Below are positions 26,701-38,700 of a stretch of DNA of 64,000 nucleotides, in pieces (positions within the stretch are counted from its first letter, which is position 1; the number at the start of each line of letters is the position of its first letter). Both the position numbers and the translations under genes were made by a program. The DNA lies in NCBI GenBank assembly GCA_022559845.1, contig CM040121.1:568342140-568406139 (forward strand), in the 5' to 3' direction. This stretch comes from Amorphophallus konjac. Taxonomy: Eukaryota > Streptophyta > Magnoliopsida > Alismatales > Araceae. The notes under the pieces were generated by a model. It ran no database searches. It saw only the letters and a program-made list of their open reading frames with translations, and was not told where the DNA came from.

Positions 26701-29700
26701 CTTTTATCTTTAATTCCCCAACTTTTGGGCCCGTTCAGGTCAATTCGAAGCTCAAACGGACATCCGGAACTCACCCGCGCGAGCCTGGCAGCCATCCCAA
26801 GATAGCAGTCAACTGTTGACCGCTATCTTGAGGCGACGGTTAACAGTTGACCGCCATGAACAGTAACTTTTTTATTTTTTTAAATTATTTTTAAAATGTC
26901 AAATGACGGTCTTCTTGAGACCGCTACTATCAAATAGCAGTCTTCGGAAGACCGTTTTTGCACCAGAAGCCTCCCAGTCGCCCCCAATCGTATGGCGGTC
27001 ACCCCATGACCGTTTCTATTCAAATGACGGTTAGACCATGACCGTTTCTTACTAGTGGCGGCCGCGCGATAGACCGTTTCTCCAACAGAGAGTCCAGATG
27101 ATCCTGAACTCCGATTTCTTCGCTGCAAGACTCTCTGGTCGATTTGTGCTCACCGGGGTCACCTTCCAAGGGGTCTATCTTCTCGAATATTCCACCAAAT
27201 CGATTCCCGTTTGTTTCTATCTCTTCTCCCCACTATTATCTCGAGTTTAAGCCATAGAACTCAAATTTTGGTGGAGTATATCCGCGGGAATCATAGGCGC
27301 AATTTCTAGTTTTATGCATTTTCGTGTAACACATTCTTCCAAATTAGGCTTCGGGGCCACCTTCCAGCACGAATATCTTCCAGATCCTTCCACCAAATAG
27401 AGTCCCGTTTGTTCCTAGCTCTTATCCTAACTATTATCTCGAGATTGATCCATAGATCCCAAGATTTGGTGGTCTCTATCCTTTGAAATCGAAGGAGAAA
27501 GTTCCGGATTTCTGCATTCTCTATAAATTTGGCCCAGTTCGCAGTGCGCGAGGGGGGGCTCTTTCTCGACTCGGGGCGAAGCCATGCCGGATTGTCTACT
27601 CACAACTTCGACTCCACTTCGAAGAGGGAAGTATTAGCTTTCATTTCCATCTCTTTGGGCTCGTTTTCATCGCTCCATTCCTTAGTTCTCTCCAACTTTT
27701 TCAAAATCATCACAAGTCGCACTGTTTCTACACGTTTCTGCATTTTTTCTCCGTTTTGCACAGCACTTTTCTCTCCATTCTCTCCATCATTTTTCGTGAT
27801 TTCAAATCCTATGCATGCACAACACACCCACCTACTATTTGCACCCGTTTATAGGGGTTAAAAACCCTCCCCCGGTACGTTCTCCCCCTTTCTTTCATGC
27901 TATTTTACCACTTCGGGGCATATACTACACTTCATATTCTAATGGGTTTTATATCTTGTTGTGGCTTTGTTTTGCAGGAGATTGTTGATAGAACGTGAGG
28001 CCCTTGCTTTCTAGCCGGCTGGAAGGCGAGGAGGTGCACCCACATCGGTTCCCCGCGTCCCTTTTCAAGCGCGATCACACGTGTAGCGACTTCCCTTCGG
28101 TCCGCGTCTTCTTCCTTACTTTCCAAGGTACACGGCGCCGTTGCACTCCTTTCTCCATCCCTTTGGTGCTATAAGTCCTTGGTGGCGATCAGGGTCAGTT
28201 TCCTCTTCTTCATCGCCCTTGTTTTCGTTGTCTATAATTCATGTTTATATGCATGTTTATATTTGCATAGTTTGGGGGCGGGGTGGATTAATCTATCTAC
28301 ATCTTGCTTTTTTGGCGATCATGGTGAGACACCTAGTGCCCATCGCATTATATTCCTACTCCCCTGTGAGTTGGGTGGGTGTTTGTGCATGTTTGAGTAG
28401 TATTCCTTTCACTTTTCCATTGTTCTGTTCAGTTTCGGTTCTGTCCGGAAGTAGCGGTCTTCCGCAGGGCTGCCAAGCCCTATTAGCGGCCATCCCAGGA
28501 CCGCCCCAGCACCTTGGAGTAGTAGCGGCCATCCCAGGACCGCCCCAGCACCCTGGAGTAGTAGCGGCCATCCCAGGACCGCCCCAGCACCCTGGAGTAG
28601 TAGCGGCCTTCCCAGGGCCACCCAACACCTTGGCGATCTTCCAGTAGACCGCTACTATTCTAGAAACGGTCATCCAGTGACCTCTACTTGGTTCTGACAA
28701 GACAGGCGCACTGCTCAAGGAGGCCCTGTTCATTCATGCATAACTTTGTCTCCTGACATCGGATTGGGCTGATTTCTGATGCATTGTATTGTCCTTTGTA
28801 TTGTCTTTACATCCATATAAAATTTGTATCATTTAGACGTCGTTTGCATATTTAAAATTTGTCTCCATTTTTGCATTTTCTGCATCTGGTCTGCAGGCAG
28901 ATTCGGGACAGATTCACAGGTCCGTTTCCTTTGCTGATTTAAATTGTCTCCCAGGGTCTATTTGTGCTGTTTTTGGTTCCATTGCATAGCCTTTTGTATT
29001 ATCTTCGCATCCATATATCATTTGCATGCATTGGACTCCATTTGCATAGTTAAATATTGCCTTCATTTTTGCATTTTATGCATAAAATTCACTTGTAGGT
29101 CCGGGGGCAAACGCAAAAGTACGTTGTTCTTTTATGATTTCTCTTATCTTCTAGTACCTAGTTGTCCATGTTTCTGGTCTTGCATTATTGTTCTTCATAT
29201 TGTCTTGCATTTTTCATGCATTTTGTTATGTTTGCATAATTTTATTATTGCCTTGATTTGCTAATTTTATGCTAGAAATTGCATGCACTCCGGTGCGCAT
29301 AAGATCATACATATTATCATATTGTAGTTGCATTCCCCCTTGGTAAGTGATCCTCTCGCTCCCATATTCCTTGGACTCGACTAGGTGATCTTATCCGGGA
29401 CCTCCGTAAGTCCCCGTGAGCAGTGGATTCCCACACGGACGCCGGGCCAGTTGTACCTTCCCACCCCATAGTTTCGCATTTTGCATACGTTATGAGGAGT
29501 TAACCTTAGTCAACCCAAAGTTTGTACTTTATTCCCTATATGATAGCTATCTTGAGGGAATTAATCTTAATTTAAAACATTTAAAGGCCCACCAAAACTT
29601 TGACAAAAAAATATTTCCCATCATATTAACTTGTTTGGCTTGGGTGAAATCCTTCATATTGTTTGTGTTGTTTGAGCTTGTCCAAGCCCATTTGTGGTGT

Positions 29701-32700
29701 TTTGTGTTGCATCCCCCATCATCCATATAGGTTTTGTTGTTAGGCCCATTTAGGCTAGTCCATTTTGTGTGTCCATTGTCTAGTCTCATTGTCCTAGGTC
29801 CCTTTTTTCCCTTTGCATTATTGAGTCAGCCCCCCCCCTTGATCTTCGAGCTCTTACTTCCCTCATTGTATTTCCCCGATTTTCCTTGTATTAAGTCTCC
29901 ATTTGCCCTCATGGAGCACCATACTAATCCCTTGTACCCTCCTTCTTCATCTTCCTATTCCCGTGTGGATTCCTCTTCCCATGCAGGCCCAACTCCTCAT
30001 AGTCCTTCCGACCCACAAGCAAATCTCATGGCCCACTTATTATCTCTTGTTTGCCAAATGGACCCGACCCAAGCCAAAAAAACTCATTGCTAATCATCTT
30101 AAGGGGCCTCATTCATCTAATGGGCCTCATTGCTTTAAGGGGCCATCTTCCGTGAGTAGGCCGCCTTCCTTTAATAGGTCCCATTCTCTTAGTGGGCCTT
30201 ATTCCTCCAATGGGCCCCCATCCTTTTACAAGCCGCCTTCTACCTTCAATGGGCCTACATCCTTTAGTGGGCCTTCTTCCTTTAATGGGTCTCCTTATCT
30301 TAATGGGCCTCATTCTCCTAATGGGCCCCATTCCCTTCATGGTCCTTCTATTCCTAATCGGCCTTCCCACCTTAATAGGCCCACTTCCCCTACCCATGTT
30401 GCTGCTAGCCCAATGGGTCCCCATGTTCATGATCCTTCCAGGCCCGCATATCCTTCCACTCTTGGAATGGGCTTTCCTTCTTCCTCTCAGTCCGGATCCC
30501 CTAATCCGGCCCATTATCATCATTCTGGTCAAATTCACACTCTCTTGTTCAGGCTGGCTTGCATCCTTCTCGATCTCTCCCCATCCAGGAGATGATTGCT
30601 CAAACCCAACGCCGGCTTGATGAATGTTGACCCCATAAAATATTTTCTCAGAATTCAGATATTCAGAAATTATTCGAGAGAAGAAAAGTACATATAATGG
30701 ACAAGAGTTCAAGGGAAATGAGCTCTTCTATGATGTTGGAAAGATGATGATAAACCTAGAATACAGAGATCCAACATATATGGTTCATACAACTCCAAGC
30801 GGTATATCTGACAATGGTTACTACACACTTCTAGCTCATAAGCACCATTTGTGGTGAAGTGGCAGGTTATGCTTCACTATTGGACTTATGAATGGAAGAC
30901 ATATATATAAGGTGAGAGAGGCCCAAATAAGAAGGATTTTTGCACTACTCTTCAACTGTGAAGGGGCTGGAATTAAGCACTTGGGAAATATATGTATGCC
31001 CATATGTATATGTGTGTGTCTGTTGGAATAAATGATAAGAGTCAACACCCACATATGCTTTCACAAGAAAAGTCCAAAGAAGAGATCTTCTCTACAAGCT
31101 AAAGGAGCACCACGTGTTGAAGTGAATTGTTTAAGACTGTACGGGGTCTTTTTATAGACTGAAAGGGACACCCAGGCCGGAGGCCTGCCTCCGCCCTGCA
31201 GCAGGCCGGAGGAGGTCCCTCCGCCCTGCTGAAGGCCGGAGGGTTTGCGTCCGCCCTGTGCAGGACGGAGGGCCTCCCTCCGCCCTGCCACAGGCCGGAG
31301 GAGGTCCTCTCCGCCCATGGGTTGTGCGGTTACAAAAAAAAAGGGAAGAAAAGGAAGAGAAAAGAAGAAATAAATGCTGGAAGGAGAAGAGACAGGGAGG
31401 AGGAAGGTGAGGGGTTACCTCTTGGAATTCCACCGGAGGAGAAAGCCAATGGAGTCCTCCGCCCTCTCTCCAAGCCACTATAAAAGCCTCCACTAGGAGC
31501 CAAGAAGGGTACAAGAGAGAAAAAGAGAAAGAAGACACACAAAAAAGAAAGGCAAGAAGACAAAGGCAGCCGTAAAGTAGGAAAGCCAGCAGCAGTAGCA
31601 GGTCACAGTATGCTAATTTGGATCTTTTTGTTAAGTTAGAAACACTGCTGTGTATAACAGTTCACTTAAGGGGGTTGTTACCAAAAAGCCTTCAAGTGGG
31701 CCTCTTATGTGTGCAACGTGGAGTCAAGAGGATTCAAACAATAATACATGGGTTCTTTTGATTAACCAAGAGGTCCTCTTAAAATTCTTACCATGTCCAA
31801 GACCCTGTATAAGGCTTCAATGTAAAAGACTGTGAATTTATCTCTACAAGTATGTATTACATTTTCTCAAACAAAGATCATTGTCTGCACAACAAAAACT
31901 GATGATGGGTTGTGTAGCCATCACTTTCATCATCATTATCCACTAAATCTAAACTAATCAGATTAGGTACATGGATCCAATGCCAATGTTCCACCATACT
32001 TATATCATATTACAATTGACATGCATAGACATCATGTAAATATCCCCAAAGGATTCTACATTTTGGAAATCAGAAAATTCTGCAAAAAAGGTCCCAGCTA
32101 CCCCAAATGTGTCCAGAGTTATATAACAATCATGTCCGGTCCAGGGGGGGGTCGGAATTTTACAAATGTACCCTCAAAGTATGGAAATTTATGCAAATGT
32201 TCAAAAACCTGATTAAATTTCAGAAAAGACAAAGATTGGAAAGTACATTACATAAGAATCATACTTTGTTGGGAAATTGCATCAAGACCCTTCTATGAAG
32301 GAAATATTACAAATAAACCTTCGCAGGGAGAGATAATTGCAATGATGTCCAATTTTGGGAGGAAAGGAAATGCTTTCTATTGAACTACTATTTTGACAAA
32401 AGGGCTAGCATTATGAGGGCAAGAAAACGTCTTTAGCAGTTTTAATCAAGGGTGTTCGGATTTATCCGATATAAATTAACACCGACTCCAGCCGGTGGGG
32501 AAGAGTCCAGTACACGAACTCTTAAATCGTCTGATAAAACATGCGCGCGGAAATTATAAACATGCAAGCATTAAAAAAGCCGGAATACGCTATGTGCTTG
32601 TTTGTTCCTTTTTCTTCCGCGTATAAACAATGAACTACAACACCGAATTGATCCCAAATCCACCTTGAGTGTACCATTTGCATTCCAAGGTCTTCGACTT

Positions 32701-35700
32701 CCGCCTCATTCACAAGTTCCCACATATCGCCGTTATGGTGGAGTCGGTGACCCGTATGTGCACGTAAAGGAGTTCGTTTATGAGTCGGCCCAATTTCGAC
32801 GTGACCAATGTTTGATGGCATATTTATTTGGTCTGTCATTGGAGGGCCCGGCTCGGGATTGGTTTTTTTCGTTGCTGCAAGAGCGGATTGTGAATTTCCA
32901 AGCTGTCCAAGAGGAATTCTTCAGCAATTTCAGGACCAGGTTGGGCCCAAGTATTCTGTTGTGGATCTGGCCCACGAGAAGATGAAGCCTGAAGAGGATT
33001 TCTACACCTTCGCCGACCGCTGGCGTCGTCTCGCCGCGCAAGTCCCAGGGCACATTTCGGAGCATGAGCTGATCAAGATGTTGATTTCTAACGCAACGCC
33101 CGAGTATCGGTTCATCTTAGCCCTTAATGATATTACCTCCTGGCAATAGCTTTATAGCCGAGCCCTCTTCATCCGTCAACAACTCCAAGGTTCCCTTGAC
33201 CCCGAGTCTTCTCCGCCTTCTACATGCACCCCGCCATCTACATCTACTTCCGCATATCAACCTTCACCCTCCACAAGCCAACCCTACGCTCCCGTGAGCC
33301 ACCCTTCCGCCACATATCTTTCCACGAGTCGACCTTCCGCTCCTACATACCCGTACTCTCCCACATGTCAACCTTCCACGAGTCAGCCTTCCGCTTCCAT
33401 ATACCCACGTGTCTCTACCCCCGGTCAAGGAAACACCACACCACGAGCAGGTGGATGCCATCTATATACCCCCTCACCTCACTCTACATATGCCATCACC
33501 AAATCCCTCCGCCACTAGCCACACACCATTGCCTATGCAACCTCCGCTCACATCCCCACAACCATCTCATTACCTTCCCATATCCCTCGGCATCCGCCTT
33601 GCCCGAAGTGGGCTCCTCCTCCTCCATTGCCAGAGTGTTTTACAGACATTTTTAGGGCTGAAAAGAAGACACACACGCCAGCGACGTGCTGCGTGCATAA
33701 GAAGAAGAAGAAGAAGAGAAAGAAAAGAGGAGAGGAAGAACGCCAAGGAGAAGCTGAAGGGCGAAGAGGGGAACGAGCGTCGAAGAGAAGAGAAGGAGAA
33801 GAGAGCAGAGTGCAGAGTGCAGAGAGCCGGCCTGTGCGAAGAGAAGAAAGAAAAGAGAGAAGAGAGGAAGAGGGAGTTTCGAAGCCCCTGTTCCCCCCTG
33901 CTAGGCGAAGAAGAAGAAGAGAAGAAGAGAGTAAGGAAGGAAGAGAGGTGAAGACAGGGGGGGAAGGAGTCAATGCTCCACCCCCCCTCCTTGTATTTTC
34001 CCTTTCTTTCTGTTTTATTTGTTTATGTATGCGCATGGGGTACTCCCTCTGCTTCTTTGTTCATGTCCCCGTGGCCTCTTTCCGAGGGATAAATGAAATG
34101 AAATGTTCCCGTTTTCCTAGTCTCTCTCTCTTTCCATATCTGTTTTGGAGACTGTTGGCTTCCCCCGGTAGATCGATGAAATAAATTCGCGTAAGGGGCC
34201 GCCTGGCTTTGTATGCATCCTCTCCCCCCCTTTTCCATGATTTTCTCAATTGATTTGGCGAGAGGGGGGGACTATGGATGATGTTACCGATTTAAATATA
34301 CATATATATGTATATGCTGACTTGCATCTCAAGAGGGGGATTCGGAGTTTACCCAACCCATAGGTATGACCTTGGATCCCATCCTCGGAACTTATCTCCC
34401 CCTGGGTTTCTTCTTTGAAATTCCTCATAGTTCGTTGTTACGCATCTCCTTATCTTCCCAGGTTTATCCGACAGTCCAGTGGGACCGATCTGGCAGCTCT
34501 TATATATATGGCTGATCCGGCAGCCCCTTTTGGGTGCTAGATCCGATAGCTTCCGCATAGCTGGTTAGGCAACCCATGTACGCGTCGTTCAGTAGTCTTT
34601 CGGCTTTCCATTCGCGCTTTGCACGGTCCGAAGGAAATTATGGATGTTGCCGCTTGTGTGCGCATCCGTGAAATTAAGAGGCCGTCTCGGATTCTCCGTG
34701 GACGAGCACTCACTTTACACCCACGGCACTCCGAGTGTAGGGGAGGTGCTGCCGAAATTTCGTCGAACTTTAAGCTAATAAATAAAAGAATCAAACGATA
34801 AAAAATGATAATAGTAATAATAAAAAAATGGCAAAATAATGCATAAAGAATGCTCGGCAAGAAAGAAAAGAAATCAAAACAACAAAAAAGGGGTAAATAA
34901 ATGAATAAAATAAAATAAAATAAATATATATATATGTATATCTCAGAGATCAGAGCAAAAATAAGTGGTAAAAAAAATAAAAAAATAAAACAAAACGAAA
35001 CGAAACAAACAACACAAACAAAAAAGGAAGAAAAAGAGAAAGAAGGGAAAAAAAAGAAAAGGGGGCAGAAGCGTCATATGTCGGTGACGTGACTGTTCAG
35101 TCGCGTTTTGGCGGGGTGACACGTCTGCACAGACGCGTCACCGCGATACAACGCATCTAGGCGAGCACAGTACAAAATTCCGATTGTTTTAAGAACGCGG
35201 TCATGGCCCCAACTGTGACCAAGAAGAGGCGTCAACGAAGTTGACGCGAGCATGCAGGCGCATCACAAGGCACTGGCGCCTTTGCTTGAGAACGCGGTCG
35301 GGTTCCCGACCGCGATCTTAAGAACGCGGTCGGCGTCCTGACCGCGTTCAAAACAGCAACTGTGGTGAGGGCTTTTAAGGGATTTTAAATATACGGTTAG
35401 CAAATCAAATTGAAAAAAACATAATAAATATATATATATATATATGAAAAATATAATAAAACCAAAATAACAAAAGAATGCATAATCAGTTCGAAACAAG
35501 AGAATTAAAAACAAAATAATAATAATAATGATGATGTCTGATCCAGCACTTCTAAATTACAGGCGAGGGGAATAGAATTAAGGCCTATTACGAGCATGGT
35601 TTGGCCCCCGATGTCTACCCCGCCATGGCCATGACCTAGCCTCGCTTCGGGGCCAATAACCCTTCGAGTCGGACCCACTCTCATTGAGTTTCGTCCCTCT

Positions 35701-38700
35701 TTCTTAATATTAAATCATGTCAGATCACTGGCAAACATGTGTCCCAGAGATTTCCCACGACGTTGCCGTATCGTCAACATAAATCAATCCCGGATCGATG
35801 TTCGAATAAGTTTTCTACGACACATTTAGTCCCAGACTCGATGGCCCGGGACTACGCCGATTCACCTTTGAACCAGCATGCGTATGCGACGGTGTCAACC
35901 GTGAGTCGAAAGATTCGCGCAGACCTGATCGAAAAGCCCCTCGGATGATCTGAGCCTCTCGGTAGGCTAGTCCTCGAGGGCGCTACATTCAATATGGGAC
36001 TGGGTGATGTCATTTCATGCGCACCTGGACGATTAAGGGACCGTCTCATACTTCTGTAGACGAGCCCCCACTACATCCCCAGACATATTCCGGGGCAGGG
36101 GGAGATATTTTCGTCGCCCTAGTCACCAAAAAAAACAAACAAATAAATAAATAATAAGAGGACAAGAGAAATATATCAAAACAAAAGATAATATGTAAGA
36201 ATATCAAAACAACAAAGGTAATAATAATAACATAACATAATAAATAAATGAATAAATAAACAATAACAAAAAAACATTAAAGCAACAAAATAAATATATA
36301 TAAGAAAGCCAAAACAATAAAAAGAATAACATAATAAAACCAAAATAATAAAAAAATTGATTGAAATAAATAATGCAATAAAATCAAAACAACAAAAATA
36401 CATAGTAAAATAAATCAAAATAATGAAAATCATGATAAAAAATCTAAACAAAAAAAATACAATAAAAGCATGACAACCAAGAATAAAAATAATAATAATA
36501 TAAGTAATAATAGCAATAAAATGGGTGTATTTTTGCATTTCCATGCATACACTAACATAAAGTTTTCTGGGGATAGGGCCCTTCCTCCTGGCGATTAATC
36601 ATGGGTTTTCCCTCCTTTGGAGAGAAGTAATTAATGTCATGGCCTATATGACACGGCGAGTTCCAAACCCGACACCTTATCCACTATCGTCTGATTAGTC
36701 ATACGGCGCGCACTAGCGACTCCAAGCCACCTTGGTCTCTGGAGCCCAAATAAACTGTCACATTGTGATTGGCACGCCCACGCACTAAATGAACGCAATA
36801 AACTCAATAAACCAGATAAAGAAAGAAAAAGAGAATTTTAGTGCGTCCACAGTGACTCATCCACTGAAGACTAAAAAAAATCTTCAACTACTGAATTTTC
36901 ATCAGCTGGGGCAATCGCCAAGATAGACGCTTTCAAAGGAGCCTCCACATTTGGCAAGCTGGCAAGTGCGTCAAACTCTGACGACAAAGTTGCACTGTTA
37001 ACTCCCTTCAGTGCCTTCGGGGACTCTGCCGAGGAAGGCCCTTCCACTGAAGAAAAGAAGAAAGAAGAGAGAGACTACAAATCCAATGAAAGAAGCAAAT
37101 TCATTTGCATTCATGAAATCGTGTCAAGGGCCTGAGACAAGCCCTCAGGGTAACTGCAAATTAATGAAAGAACATACAACAGAAGTCCAGAGACAAGCCC
37201 TCAGGATAGCTACAAGTAAATGAAATAATACACATCAAGTGCAAAGCTTAACGCCTCCTGGGTGCATCTTCTTCCAACTATGCTTCACAAAGTCGTCCTA
37301 TATGACTCCAGTGGAAGGAAAATACTCCTAATGAAGTGAAGTCCACAAAGCAAAGGGCTGCATCTGTGAGAGCATTAGTGTGGACACCAAAAATTACACG
37401 CACAGATATCCAGCTCAGCCCAGCATTAACAACGGCATCGAGTGAAGAAGCCTCGGAGGGACTGGTCATCCGGACTCCCCAAATATGCACACTGCCGTGA
37501 AGCCGTCTCCGGAGTCACGACAGTGAAGAGAAATCAACCACCAAGAGCCCCCACAATCCATGGGCCTCGAAGAAAATTAAATGGGCCACAACTCGTGCTC
37601 ACAACGGGCTCAGAACTGCCCATTTTAGGCCTTCAACGGTACAGCCTTTTGGCCCTTCAGCGGCACAGCCCTTGGCCCTCCAACGGTACACCCCTGGGCC
37701 TTCAGCGGCACAGCCTTTTGGCCCTTCAGCGGTACACCCCTGGGCCTTCAGCGGCACGCCCTTGTGCCCTTTCAACGGCACACCCTGCAAGCCTTCAACG
37801 GCACACTATTTCAGGACTTCAACGGCACACTATTTCAGGCCTTCAACGGCACACTATTTCTGACCTTCAACGGCACACTATTTCTGGCCTTCAACGGCAC
37901 GCCCATTTGGGCTTCAGCGGCACACCAATTTGGGGCTTCAGCGGCACGCCTTTTTGGCCCTCCTGCGGCACACTTATTGAGCCCGCCAGCGGCACAACGT
38001 GAAGGCGTTTCAACGCCCGAACGACGTGACGCCCATGCCCTACGTATCCTTGGCGCGCAGTGAGCTGTCCGAGGTGTCAACCAGAGGTTGGGCCATGTAG
38101 GCTACTCCCCTGACGTCCAGGACGGGGGAAGTCAAACCCCATCATGACTAGTCGCTTCCCGCCTCCGACTACCGTGCTCGAGGGCTCTCGCTGCTGGGAG
38201 TATACAACCACTCCCATTCCGGCGAAGAGAAGGGGGACAGACAGACGGGGAGAAGAGGTAGGAGGAGAAGAGACGAACAGAAAAAGCCACCTACGAGAAG
38301 AAGGAGAAGAGAGAAGAGAAGGGCGAGGGCTCCGTCGTGGAGTCTTCCGACAACAACCAGGCAAAGAAAAGAAAGAGAGAGAGAGAGAGAGGCTTCATGT
38401 AACGGGGAAGTGGGGAAGAGCAGGGAGTAGTCACCCTTGTTCGGCCCCAACACTCCCCCCATTTCCTTCCTTTTTTATTTTCATGATCTCCTCCCCTCCC
38501 CTGTCCGGAGTGTCAGCACGAATGTGCTTTGCAATGTATGTGGCTGGCCGTGGTCGTTCCTCTTCGTGAATAAAAATCACCCTTCTTGGGTTTCTTGTCG
38601 CTTCCGTTGGTTTGTGCCAGTGTGCATGGTATGTTGTTCACTTTCTCTCCTTCTCCGGTGTCTTGGAGTCTCCATGTCGATATCGTTCCCCCGCACGATC

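Larger units (their letters stand above)
26553..29900 (+). other. LTR-like block and gypsy leader region
   Basis: TGTTGACACCCGTTTTTAGC at 26553 looks like the start of a gypsy LTR, and the block runs up to a gag start at 29911. No second copy of this LTR was found in the window, and the LTR end and primer site could not be fixed. It holds clusters of GGTC/GACC inverted repeats (26798-27085), a 39-bp tandem repeat (28484-28625) and T-rich segments. No gene was recognised. Confidence 0.45.
29911..33518 (+). pseudogene. gag: Decayed Ty3/gypsy gag interrupted by a solo LTR
   Basis: An ATG at 29911 opens a Pro/Ser-rich N-terminal part ([14 protein letters not shown]). A frameshift near 30050 leads into a tract of repeated (S)NGP-type words made by DNA copies of TTTAATGGGCC (30100-30420). 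The frame reads to ...[10 protein letters not shown] at 30624, is cut by the solo LTR and resumes at 32635 as [12 protein letters not shown]. The retrotransposon gag domain follows ([33 protein letters not shown]). A frameshift near 32935 leads to [20 protein letters not shown], and a TAG at 33147-33149 precedes a Pro/Ser tail to 33518. No zinc knuckle or pol follows. Gag would package element RNA, but this copy is dead. Confidence 0.82.

Noticed and set aside
28141..28733. Frames of 168 and 125 codons
   Set aside because: Span the 39-bp tandem repeat; no supporting splice, domain or codon pattern.
33409..34184. Lys/Arg/Glu-rich open frames of 180-185 codons
   Set aside because: Translation of a GA-rich purine tract; frames are interchangeable.
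37442..38063. Plus-strand frames of 186 and 99 codons
   Set aside because: Reading through CGGCACAC units; repeated PSAVHP/LQRHT peptides only.
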